Positions 8,301 to 16,062 of a stretch of 64,000 nt of DNA are shown here, piece after piece. Each line of letters opens with the position of its first letter. The stretch's first letter is position 1. The translations under genes were made by a program, and so were the position numbers. The stretch is taken from contig OY970313.1 in assembly GCA_963716445.1 (NCBI GenBank), positions 1,054,001-1,118,000 of the forward strand, written 5' to 3'. The notes below the pieces were generated by a model that worked only from the letters and a program-made list of their open reading frames with translations, searched no databases and was not told where the DNA came from. This DNA is from JAAYBF01 sp963716445 (GTDB taxonomy: Bacteria > Actinomycetota > Thermoleophilia > Solirubrobacterales > Thermoleophilaceae).

Positions 8301-11300
8301 GGGTCTCTGACTACAGCTCGCTTGTCGTGCTCAAGGACGCCTCGGTTCTCAACTGGGTCGACGTCTATGACTCCACCGGAAAACGGATCCGCTTCGAAAA
8401 GACCGGCGAGACCACATACAAGCCCGAGACCGGCTTCGAGGCACTCACCCTCACGAGAGTCATAGACACCACCCCGGGCGTGCCCGACCAATACACGCTC
8501 ACAGACCTCGACGGCGTGGTCACGACGTTCGCGACGCTCGCCGGGACCGAGAAGTTCGTTGCGTCGAAGGTCAACCAGCCCGACGCGCAGGGCACGACGA
8601 GCTACAGCTATGAGGTCCACGCCGACGAGCCACGCCTCAAGCGGGCCATTGCCCCCGCACCTGCCGGCGTGAACTGCGCACAGGCACAGCTGCCACAGGG
8701 CTGTCGAGCGCTCGAGTTCGTCTACACCGACGTCACCAACGTGGGACAGCGGTTGACCTCGATCCGGCACACCGCCTTCGAAGGCACCCAGCAAGTCACC
8801 GATACCGTCGCCTCGTTTGGGTATCACGCCTCCGGCGAGCAGGCCGGACGGCTCGCTTGGGCACGCGATCCACGGATCACCCCGGAGATCAATGAGGTCT
8901 ACACCTACGATGCTCAAGGCAGGTTGACGCACGTCCAACCGCCGGGCGGGGCTCCCTGGCAGGTTGACTACTACAACTCCTCGACGACCGATGCGGGAAA
9001 GCTCGCCTGGGCTACGCGGCAAGCAGACGGGTCGGGCTGGGAGGGCTCGTCGGTGAACTATCGCGTTCCGGTATCCGGCTCAGGCGCTCTGTTCGACATG
9101 AGTGCCGCCGCACTCGACAGCTGGGGCCAGACCGACCGTCCAACCGACGCGACGGTGATGATCAACAACGGCCCGGGCCCCACCGACTACCTATACGCAG
9201 TTAACTACCTTAACCAGGATGGCCGCGTGGTTAACGTCGCTCTACCGCAGCGCGGCATTACTACGACCGAGTATGACCCCAAGGGCAACGTCACTCGCTC
9301 ACTGTCGGCTGCCAACCGGGCCAGAGCGCTGCTGTATCCGGGCAACACGGAGGCCAAGGCGGCGATGGCGAGGGCCATCTCGACCAGTAGCACTTACTCG
9401 GCTGACGGCCTGCGACTGCTCGAGGAGCTCGGCCCACGCCACGAGGTCAGACTGAACTCCGGTCAGCTGGTCCAGGCGCGTTCGCACACGGTGACGTCCT
9501 ATGACGAGGGCAGCACGCTTCCCGTGAACAAGCCAGCGCACCTGCCGACGACCGTGCGTACCGGCGCCCAGGTCGATCCTTCACAACCCGACCACGACGT
9601 CCGGACCAACAAGACCGAATACGACTGGACGCTACGCAAGCCAACCAAGTCGATCATCGACCCCGGCTCAGGCACCCTGAACATCACCCGACAGACCGCC
9701 TACAACACCGCGGGCCTAGAGACCGAGTCGCGGATGCCGAAGTCCAACGGATCCGATGCGGGGACGACCAAGACCTTCTACTACACCGCCGACAACTCAT
9801 CGCCGTATGACACATGCGACAACAAGCCCGAGTGGTTCAACCTCGTCTGCGGAACCCTCCCTGCCGCTCAGCCCGGCACGCCGGGCCTGCCCGACCTGCC
9901 GACGACGATCTATCAGTACAACCGCTACGGGCAGGTGACAACCGCGACCGAGGTCGTCAGCGGCTCCACGCGAACCAGCACGACGACCTATGACTCCGCC
10001 GGTCGCAAGCAATCCGAGAGCCTGACGACCGCGGGAGGCAGCGGCGGGCCGAGCGGGCTGGTCGCCGCCTACGGGTTCGACGAGGGCAGCGGCTCGACTG
10101 TCGCTGACAGCTCAAACAGCAACAACGGCGGCACGATCTCGGGCGCCAGCTGGACGACGTCTGGGCGCTACGGACGCGCGCTCGACTTCGACGGCACCAA
10201 CGACTCGGTGCAGGTCCCAGACGCCAACTCGCTGGACCTGACATCGACCATGACGCTGTCCGCCTGGGTCAAACCGCACGCGATCGCCGGCCGCTGGCAG
10301 ACCCCGATCTGGAAAGAGGACGGCGCCAGCGGCACCTACGCGCTGAGCGCCGATCGGCCGACCAGCTCACTGCCGAGCGTCGGCGCGCGCTCCTCGAGCG
10401 GTTGGCAGATCGCCGACGGAACGTCGCCGCTGACCAACAACGAGTGGGCACACCTCGCTGGCACCTGGGATGGACAGGCGCTGAAGCTCTACATCAACGG
10501 CGCCCTGGTGTCTACCCAGGCCGCGACCAGCAACGCCCTGACGAGCACCGGCGTCTTGCGGATCGGCGCGATGCCGGGAGGCCAGTACTTCGACGGCCTG
10601 ATCGACGAGGTACGCGTCTACAACCGGGCGCTCTCACAGCAAGAGGTCGAGACCGACAAGAACCTGGCCGTCTCGGTTCAAACCCAGAGTCCCCTTGGGG
10701 AGCCGGTCGCGACGACGACCTACGGCTATAGCGCCACAACCGGCAGACCGACGACCCTAAGCACGCCGGCCGGGACGATTACCACGGGCTACGACAACGT
10801 CGGACGGGTCACCAGCTACACCGACGCCGACGGAACCACGTCGACAACCAGCTACGACAAGCTCAACCGTCCCGTCACGACCAACGACGGGAAGGGAACC
10901 CAGACTCGTACCTACGACCCGATCACCGGCCTGTTGACGGGGCTCAATGACTCTCATGCAGGCAGCTCCACCGCGTCCTACGACGCGGATGGTCGAATCG
11001 TGTCCAAGACCTACTCCAACGGCATGAAGGCCGACACCACCTACGATGAGACCGGCTCCCCCATCAAGCTCGCCTACACCAAGACGAGCAACTGCTCATC
11101 GAACTGCGTCTGGATCGACGAGCAAGTCAGCGAGTCGATCCACGGGCAGTGGCGAACCCACGACTGGGATCTCTCCTCACAGGAGTACACCTACGACAAC
11201 GCCGGCCGGCTCACAAAGGTCCAAGACGACGTCGAGGCACCGGCTGCCGTCGCGGGCTGCACGATCCGCTCATACGCCTTCGACGCCAACTCCAACCGAA

Positions 11301-12418
11301 CCGCGATGACGACCAAGGCACCAGCATCCAACGGCGACTGCCAGCCGGGAGCGGCCGGCACCCAAAAGAACTACGCCTACGACGGCGCTGATCGCCTCAC
11401 CGGGACCGGGATCCACTACGACCGCTTCGGCCGGATGACCCAGATCGAGAGCCAGCACTCAGGCGGCGGCGCGCTGACCTACTCCTACTACGCCAACGAC
11501 CAAGTCAAAACGATCGCCCAAGACGGCGTGTCGAAGACATACACACTCGACCCTGCCGGCCGGCAGCGCAAGAGCGCTCCCGGCGGCGGCACGACCCACA
11601 CCGAGACGCTGCACTACCAAGACGGCTCAGACTCCCCTTCCTGGACGAGGATCACCGACGGTCAAAGCCAAGAGGTCTCCTGGCAGCGCAACATCGAGGG
11701 CATCGACGGCGACCTCGCCGCCATCCGCACCCACACCAGCACCACCGACACCACCGTCCTCCAACTCCAGAACCTCCACGGCGACACCATCGCTACCGCC
11801 TCGACCAGCACCACAGCCGCAGCTCTCACAGCGCGCTTCGAGACCGACGAGTTCGGCAACCCCCGCCAGACCTACGACCGCCGCTACGGATGGCTAGGCG
11901 GCAAACAGCGCCGCACAGAGCTCCCGTCAGGCGTCATCCAGATGGGGGTCAGAAGCTACGTTCCGGCGCTGGGCCGCTTTACGAGCGTCGACCCCGTCGA
12001 GGGCGGCTCGGCCAACAACTATGACTACAGTGCGGCTGACCCAGTCAACAATTTTGACTACGACGGCCGAGCGTGTGGGCCCGGGGGCATAGGCGACTTC
12101 CTCGTTCCTGACGGTCCCTTCAAACCTGCGTGCCAGCGGCATGATAACTGCTATGGAACGTACCGCGGGCCCAAAAAGAAGACGTGCGACAAGCGGTTCC
12201 AGAGGCATATGAAGCGCATCTGCGCGAAAGACAACGACGTAGTGGATCTAACAATCTGCAACGCAAGGGCAGAGTCCTACTATCAGGCAGTCAAACATGG
12301 GGGCGGGTCGTCCTTCAAGAAAGCGAGAAAGAAGGCGAAGGAGAAGCACCAGCGAACCTGTGCAGGGTGTGGTGCGACACAGGGCCATCTGGCGCGCCGA
12401 CCAAGGGACATGGAGTGA
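5324..12418 (+). CDS. RHS-repeat polymorphic toxin with LamG insert and C-terminal phospholipase A2-like domain
   Basis: The product is 2,364 aa from ATG 5324, chosen for GGAAGGA 9 nt upstream and the promoter placement. Residues about 23-46 are a hydrophobic export or anchor segment. An N-terminal accessory region follows. From about residue 930 comes the RHS entry motif (VDLLTGNFAYTATDASLANF), then YD-type repeats. A LamG/concanavalin-like domain (about 1578-1778) interrupts the repeats. The RHS core ends with RSYVPALGRFTSVDP (to about 2224) and DYDGRACG. The variable C-terminus has CGPGG (from Cys2251) and ACQRHDNCYG (His2273-Asp2274), matching the calcium loop and C-x2-H-D-x2-C catalytic motif of phospholipase A2. 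It is probably a contact-dependent antibacterial or antagonistic toxin that attacks membrane lipids after release from the RHS shell. The 5' part uses many T- and G-ending codons unlike its neighbours. Confidence 0.88.
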   Translation: MVSRAVVRLFSQAKGRAGRGVPGSFVVGGLAVLLMLGLAFSAVAVERSDEISVLEPGGPKPPGFDPSKWPVGGRGEEQLLEGVRREQEEEQALKARLASPELREEREESKAEFVGVADGQAEALVEEEFGEELEGARAELGVEEIGAGRRVERFLSDYAVVLAGDGKRPPVLVESSSPVRAVDDDGLKRAVDLSLERDGDDFVPANAVADVKLPGVLGDGIEVGPVGVVPAGVAEGELSGDGADRVIYANAQVDTDVLVSPVSSGAEVFWQLRSGRSPEELTLDLRLPDGAVAQETELGSVVVRRDGKLLTTVSPPVARDAQGQDVAAEMGVRGGQIVVSVPHRGVDVAYPVLVDPVIDSYWNEEYGSWFWQDYGARARLPEWFHTYSGVPANTYAPRYDCYEVVSCDAELINPDYDYWLPDGLHFYVRPYVNYPAGSTAWWVYQAPGQTTQIDNAGLYAFYHPRGGYQWPRMVTGIWNSQGWVSNASYDSEMNYQTLTHWGNPSSAGGHSLMFGFWASSASELPNWRDAYVGAVSIALTDPENPTITAAGLMRRETAESVGATPTWTARDPSRWVSPKDELALRPTVSDPGLGVRMMKVVGGGREDVVEKQLPEPDAPGYTRTCEGTKNFPCPASWTLSEAEQLLPFVKDMADGVNSLTVYSQDPLAHTDQETVSLKVDGTSPNVQNLAGSLWTSRRDQPPPNHEIVLSPGSHPISAQAVDALPAAGALPGAVPSGVEKLRILVDGEIVQQSDGQCAAGGCSRSVSWSYDTAEFAGRHTVQVVAVDGAGNVDRESFVVVAPAAGELVYPVDGENTSSKIALQAKANQDGFTGVEFQYRRVPFGSWTTISGTGMALTDDRGTAVTDATHLLNQPNRHTRKLIWDVRSVLDMLVPPASQIQVRAVFNGPGAFKSQVANVALDAKGLSADNAEEKIGPGRVDLLTGNFAYTATDASLANFGQPITLTRSYNSLNPNANPYGPFGPGWVASAPVDGVSDYSSLVVLKDASVLNWVDVYDSTGKRIRFEKTGETTYKPETGFEALTLTRVIDTTPGVPDQYTLTDLDGVVTTFATLAGTEKFVASKVNQPDAQGTTSYSYEVHADEPRLKRAIAPAPAGVNCAQAQLPQGCRALEFVYTDVTNVGQRLTSIRHTAFEGTQQVTDTVASFGYHASGEQAGRLAWARDPRITPEINEVYTYDAQGRLTHVQPPGGAPWQVDYYNSSTTDAGKLAWATRQADGSGWEGSSVNYRVPVSGSGALFDMSAAALDSWGQTDRPTDATVMINNGPGPTDYLYAVNYLNQDGRVVNVALPQRGITTTEYDPKGNVTRSLSAANRARALLYPGNTEAKAAMARAISTSSTYSADGLRLLEELGPRHEVRLNSGQLVQARSHTVTSYDEGSTLPVNKPAHLPTTVRTGAQVDPSQPDHDVRTNKTEYDWTLRKPTKSIIDPGSGTLNITRQTAYNTAGLETESRMPKSNGSDAGTTKTFYYTADNSSPYDTCDNKPEWFNLVCGTLPAAQPGTPGLPDLPTTIYQYNRYGQVTTATEVVSGSTRTSTTTYDSAGRKQSESLTTAGGSGGPSGLVAAYGFDEGSGSTVADSSNSNNGGTISGASWTTSGRYGRALDFDGTNDSVQVPDANSLDLTSTMTLSAWVKPHAIAGRWQTPIWKEDGASGTYALSADRPTSSLPSVGARSSSGWQIADGTSPLTNNEWAHLAGTWDGQALKLYINGALVSTQAATSNALTSTGVLRIGAMPGGQYFDGLIDEVRVYNRALSQQEVETDKNLAVSVQTQSPLGEPVATTTYGYSATTGRPTTLSTPAGTITTGYDNVGRVTSYTDADGTTSTTSYDKLNRPVTTNDGKGTQTRTYDPITGLLTGLNDSHAGSSTASYDADGRIVSKTYSNGMKADTTYDETGSPIKLAYTKTSNCSSNCVWIDEQVSESIHGQWRTHDWDLSSQEYTYDNAGRLTKVQDDVEAPAAVAGCTIRSYAFDANSNRTAMTTKAPASNGDCQPGAAGTQKNYAYDGADRLTGTGIHYDRFGRMTQIESQHSGGGALTYSYYANDQVKTIAQDGVSKTYTLDPAGRQRKSAPGGGTTHTETLHYQDGSDSPSWTRITDGQSQEVSWQRNIEGIDGDLAAIRTHTSTTDTTVLQLQNLHGDTIATASTSTTAAALTARFETDEFGNPRQTYDRRYGWLGGKQRRTELPSGVIQMGVRSYVPALGRFTSVDPVEGGSANNYDYSAADPVNNFDYDGRACGPGGIGDFLVPDGPFKPACQRHDNCYGTYRGPKKKTCDKRFQRHMKRICAKDNDVVDLTICNARAESYYQAVKHGGGSSFKKARKKAKEKHQRTCAGCGATQGHLARRPRDME

Positions 12419-12477
12419 TTCGTCGCTATAACCAGCCGCGCCGGTCTCTCTCAGTTGACTAGAGCAGGCTAATCGCA

Positions 12478-12849
12478 ATGAAGCAAGCATCTCCGAATAG
12501 CGAACTTACGATACCTAAGGCGCTAATGGTGTGGACTTACGTCACGCTGACCCTTGCCTTGCCGTTTTTTGCTGATACAGGACCCTCACTCGGTGTGTTT
12601 TTGATCGTTTGGCTAGGAGGATCAGCTATCGCTGGGGCCGTTGTCCCCCGACTCTGGATGTTCGCAGTGCCTGTGGGCGCGTTTGTAATCTTGCTAATCG
12701 TATTCCTTCAAGGCTATACGGACTCCGAGTTTTTGTCTGACCCACTGTCCAGCATCGCGCTATTTGTTCTGACGGGTGGAGAGCTTGTCGGCTTGGCAAT
12801 GGGCTATACGGCTAGGACGGTCATAGGATCGAGCGAGGGCCAAAGCTGA
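12478..12849 (+). CDS. small four-helix membrane protein, candidate immunity protein for the PLA2 toxin
   Basis: The product is 123 aa from ATG 12478, 59 bp after the RHS stop. Four hydrophobic segments are visible at about 15-35, 40-58, 61-80 and 95-113, with short charged ends, so it should sit in the inner membrane. GC content is clearly below chromosomal level. RHS toxin genes are normally followed by a specific immunity gene, and a membrane protein would be well placed against a lipid-degrading effector. No family is recognised. Immunity function is inferred from position and topology only. Confidence 0.7.
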   Translation: MKQASPNSELTIPKALMVWTYVTLTLALPFFADTGPSLGVFLIVWLGGSAIAGAVVPRLWMFAVPVGAFVILLIVFLQGYTDSEFLSDPLSSIALFVLTGGELVGLAMGYTARTVIGSSEGQS

Positions 12850-12951
12850 GCCACTACACCGAAGATGAATCCCCCAGCGCCACCCCCGGGTGGTTGAGGC
12901 TCCCGAGCAGCCTAGTTCTGGCGGCCCGTCCCAGGCGACCAAACCGGCTTG

Positions 12952-12983
12952 AACCGGACGATCGCAGGGGTAGCGGTCCGGTT
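12952..12983. repeat. 8-bp inverted repeat in the gap before the orphan RHS tip
   Basis: AACCGGAC (12952-12959) and GTCCGGTT (12976-12983) are perfect inverted repeats separated by 16 nt. They lie in the non-coding stretch 12850-13116 between the membrane protein and the orphan cassette. Nothing else is recognisable there apart from a short CCACCC/GGGTGG hairpin near its start and the tandem repeat listed next. Confidence 0.45.
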
Positions 12984-13066
12984 AGCTATAAGCAGGGATT
13001 CAAGCTTAACGGCAACAAGAGGCACGTCCGGCTCCAAACATTCAGATGTCTACAAAGCTCTGGTAC

Positions 13067-13114
13067 CTCGGCCCCGACGGCATGAAGGACCTCGGCCCCG
13101 ATGGCATGAAGGCC
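13067..13114 (+). repeat. 24-bp tandem duplication at the orphan-cassette junction
   Basis: Two adjacent 24-bp units (13067-13090, 13091-13114) differ at very few positions and translate to LGPDGMK-type repeats in the frame of the orphan cassette. Homology to the full-length RHS gene begins a few bases after the second unit, so the duplication marks the recombination joint. Confidence 0.75.
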
Positions 13115-13116
13115 GA

Positions 13117-14509
13117 GACGATCGACGAACAGGTCAGCGAGTCGATCCACGGCCAGTGGCGCACCCACGACTGGGAGCTCTCGTCGCAGGAGTATACGTA
13201 CGACAAGGCTGGCCGGCTCACGAGGGTCGAGGACGACGTGGAGGCGCCTTCCGCCGTCGCGGGCTGCACGATCCGCTCCTACTCATTCGACGCGAACTCG
13301 AACCGGAGGGCCCATGCTGACGAGGGGCCCGGCGTCCAACGGCGACTGCCAGCCAGGAGCCGCCGGAACGCAGAAGGACTACTCCTACGATTCCGCCGAT
13401 CGTCTCAAGGGAACGGGCATCCGCTACGACCCGTTCGGTCGGATGACCCAGATCCCGAGCCAGCATTCAGGCGGCGGTGCTCTGACCTACAGCTACCACG
13501 TCAACGATCAGGTTAAGACGATCGCCCAGGACGGCGTTTGCAAGGACGTACAGCCTGGGACCCGACGGGTCGTCAGCGCAAGAGCGTTCCCGGCGGCGGT
13601 ACGAACCACACCGAGACGCTGCACTACCAGGACGGCTCCGACTCGCCGGCCTGGACGAGGATCACGAACGGGCAGGGCGAGGAGGTTTCTTGGGAGCGCA
13701 ACATCGAGGGAATCGACGGCGACCTCGCCGCCATCCGCACCCAACCCTCCCAAGGCGCCGCCGCCACTGTCTTCCAGCTACAGAACCTCCACGGCGACAC
13801 CATCGCGACCGCGTCGACCGACGCCCACGCAACCGGGCCAACCGCCCGTTTCGAGACCGACGAGTTCGGCAATCCTCGCCAACAGACCGGCCGACGCTAC
13901 GGGTGGCTGGGCGGAAAACAGCGCCGCACAGAGCTCCCGTCCGGGGTCATCCAAATGGGCGTACGGAGCTACATCCCAGCACTAGGGCGCTTTACAAGCG
14001 TTGACCCGATCGTTGGAGGTTCGGCCACTGACTACGATTACGCGAACGCCGACCCCATCAATAACTTGGACCTAGACGGACGCTACTCAACCTCGGGAGA
14101 CTATCCAACCTCAGGTGCCGAGCGGCGACTATGTCTACTAAAATTTTGGAATGGGCCCAAATGTAGACTCGCAAAGCGATTGGCGGGCCGTGCAGATAAG
14201 GCCACGACAAAAGTCTATGGCGCGCGCCGTGCTGCCCGAGATGGCGGGCGGGCAAATGCCTATAAGCATTGCTATTGGAACGCGTTGATGACCTTCAACT
14301 TAGGCGCTGACTTCGCAGAGCAAGTAGCGACAGCGCACGAGGCAAACTCTTCCGGCGAGCTAAAGGCCATGGATATGCATAACAATTTCATGGGACGCCG
14401 AATAGCCATGAATCGCGCAAACCGGAGGTCTGGTACGCGGGCAAATGCGGCTAGTAATGCTTGTATCACAAATGCGCGACCGGGCGGGGAGTTAGTGGTA
14501 GTTAGATGA
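13117..14509 (+). pseudogene. orphan RHS tip (frameshifted core) carrying a DUF6973-like toxin domain
   Basis: The segment is homologous to the last part of the full RHS gene (about 11107-12063) but has its own C-terminus. Comparing 13895-13959 with 11882-11946 gives 59 of 65 identical bases, all differences in third positions. The core is broken by two shifts: one near 13310 (one extra base) and one near 13535 (two extra bases). The frame open from about 13538 to the stop at 14509 contains RSYIPALGRFTSVDP and then a new domain with NAYKHCYWNALM, ATAHEAN and MDMHNNFMGRR. The H..YW.A / AHE / D.HNN pattern resembles DUF6973 of RHS and other polymorphic toxins (from memory). It is likely a silent toxin cassette or displaced ancestral tip. 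The toxin part itself is intact. Confidence 0.8.
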
Positions 14510-14817
14510 AAACGGCCGAATTGCGGGATCTCCCGGGCCTGTGGCTGGTCATGGGGGGTCTTGGACTATCTCTTACTGCGGGGGGGTTCTGGTTACTCGC
14601 CGGAATCGCTACTAGCACCCTTCCTATATGGGTAGCGTTAGGAGGAGTGATTGCAAGCCCGGTCATTTTGGCGCTGATCGTACGACGTCTCTACAGGTTG
14701 TCTCGCCGAAAGACCGCCCTCATCCTTGCGTTGGCATTTGCTTGGATAAGCATATGCCTCGTCGGTGTGGGCGTTGTGGTCGCATTTACTATGGATCCTA
14801 TTGGCCCTACGAATTAG
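14506..14817 (+). CDS. small three-helix membrane protein, candidate immunity partner of the orphan toxin tip
   Basis: The product is 103 aa. Its ATG overlaps the TGA of the orphan RHS tip (ATGA), implying translational coupling to the toxin domain. Hydrophobic helices lie at about 11-33, 38-60 and 69-93, with an Arg/Lys-rich loop (RRLYRLSRRK) between the second and third. GC is low, as for the rest of the island. No family is recognised. ATGA coupling to a toxin-bearing C-terminus is the normal arrangement for an immunity gene, so that role is inferred. It shares no obvious sequence with the membrane protein after the PLA2 toxin. Confidence 0.65.
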   Translation: MKTAELRDLPGLWLVMGGLGLSLTAGGFWLLAGIATSTLPIWVALGGVIASPVILALIVRRLYRLSRRKTALILALAFAWISICLVGVGVVVAFTMDPIGPTN

Positions 14818-14995
14818 CGGACGCCTCTGTAGTCTTACCTTGGGCGCGGCGAAGCTAGGTTGTTCTGCGCATGGGGGTTTCGGAACCCTTGGCTCCGTCG
14901 GGGGGAGGAGCGAGCTCCCTCCTACGTTAGGTCGCCAGTCGCCGAAGAGATTAAGCGGAAATGTCAGATCGATGGAGCGCAGACAGGCGGCACAA

Positions 14996-15130
14996 ATGAA
15001 AGGCCACGTACAACTTAGCATCGCTTCGGCCGCAGATCTCCGGCGGATTCCCACGGGTCGATTCGCCGACCCGTCTCGCAGAATGAGGACCGGAATGCTT
15101 GATCCTGTCCACCGGGCCGGGCGATTTTAG
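14996..15130 (+). pseudogene. truncated, degraded duplicate of the 15392 gene
   Basis: An ATG at 14996 opens 44 codons whose product aligns with the first 44 residues of the intact gene at 15392: VQLSIASAADLRRI versus VELSIISVADLQRI, then SRR followed by LD.(I/V).RAG(R/N). It then ends at a TAG (15128-15130) where the intact gene continues for over 100 more residues. This looks like a partial duplication left by recombination. Nothing else coding is seen between 14818 and 14995. Confidence 0.65.
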
Positions 15131-15165
15131 GGATACTGTTAACCGGCTAGGAAGCGGCAATGTGT

Positions 15166-15171
15166 TAAAAT
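15166..15171 (+). promoter_or_regulatory. AT-rich -10-like box (TAAAAT)
   Basis: TAAAAT at 15166-15171 stands out in its surroundings, about 60 nt upstream of the 48-codon frame at 15232. A TTAACC at 15139-15144 could be a weak -35 but is 21 nt away, so the assignment is tentative. Confidence 0.3.
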
Positions 15172-15231
15172 AGGCGGGGGTCTGGGCAGCCCGAAGCCTA
15201 GTTTCGACTATGAGAAGCGGGGTGTAAAGTA

Positions 15232-15378
15232 ATGCAAGCGAAGGTAGGTCGCGCTGCGACCTGGTTGATGGTTTGCATGGGCGCAACACTTCTTGTGGGA
15301 GGTATGCTCTATGTCGGGCGGGGCCATCGCCAAGAGAACCGACTCATCGGATTCCGAGAGCGCCATTCAGCACATTGA
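15232..15378 (+). CDS. 48-aa single-helix membrane peptide
   Basis: An ATG at 15232 opens a 48-codon frame ending at TGA 15376-15378, 13 nt before the ATG of the next gene. The middle is one hydrophobic span (about residues 9-29, WLMVCMGATLLVGGMLYVG) with basic N- and C-terminal ends, typical of a small membrane peptide. There is no clear ribosome-binding site and no known family. It could be a small membrane toxin, a partner of the following gene, or a chance frame. Confidence 0.35.
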   Translation: MQAKVGRAATWLMVCMGATLLVGGMLYVGRGHRQENRLIGFRERHSAH

Positions 15379-15391
15379 CAAGGGACGAGAG

Positions 15392-15853
15392 ATGACGAAT
15401 TACGTGGAGCTCAGCATTATTTCGGTTGCGGATCTTCAGCGGATTCGCGCTGAGCGACCTGCGGGCGCGTCCCGTAGGGTGAAGGCCGAAGTGCTCGATC
15501 GCATCCGCCGGGCCGGAAACGATGGGGTGCCATACTCGCACTCCTCACATTATTTCGCATTCATGCTCGCCCACCTCACCGATGAGGCCGTACTTCCCGA
15601 TCGGGACTGGGAGCTGAGCAAGGACCTCTACGAGATCAGAGGGAGACTTACGGATGTTCTGCCTCGAACCGGAGTGGTGCTTGACGCGCTTCACCCAGAG
15701 CAGTACGACGTCTTGGAACTCAGGCGCGAGTTTCACGGCGGCGGACGGCTGAGTGATCCGCGAGCGGGGGAGGCGCTGCTCGACGCGATAAGGGTCCTGC
15801 GCGAGAACTTCCAGCGTACGGATGAGGACACTGCCCTGGTCGTCGCCTTCTGA
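15392..15853 (+). CDS. unknown soluble protein, 153 aa (possible orphan immunity gene)
   Basis: ATG 15392 is preferred because GGGACGAG precedes it closely; the same frame is open back to 15293. The product is soluble and acidic, starting MTNYVELSIISVADLQRIRA, with a middle SSHYFAFMLAHLTDEAVL and ending in a short helical stretch. No family is recognised. Its position downstream of two RHS toxin tips, its small size and the decayed partial copy at 14996 fit an immunity-gene cluster, but that is inference. The following 15854-16062 stretch holds nothing recognisable. Confidence 0.6.
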   Translation: MTNYVELSIISVADLQRIRAERPAGASRRVKAEVLDRIRRAGNDGVPYSHSSHYFAFMLAHLTDEAVLPDRDWELSKDLYEIRGRLTDVLPRTGVVLDALHPEQYDVLELRREFHGGGRLSDPRAGEALLDAIRVLRENFQRTDEDTALVVAF

Positions 15854-16062
15854 CAGTATGGGGCAATCTGTTGCTTAGACTGGTGAAACAGCTTGACGAG
15901 TAATTGAGAAGCAGGCTGCGATATCGCGGACGGCATGGGGCTAGCAAGGAACGGCCGCATCGAGCAGCATGAGTGGCGTTTGTCGCTGAGCCACAGGCTG
16001 CTGTCGAAACCGGGCAGTCTTGCGCTTCGCCACGAATGGCCGAATGAACGGTGACATCAACG

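Noticed and set aside
12850..13045. Plus-strand frames in the gap before the orphan RHS tip
   Set aside because: They start within or read out of frame across the orphan core and lack ribosome-binding sites or motifs.
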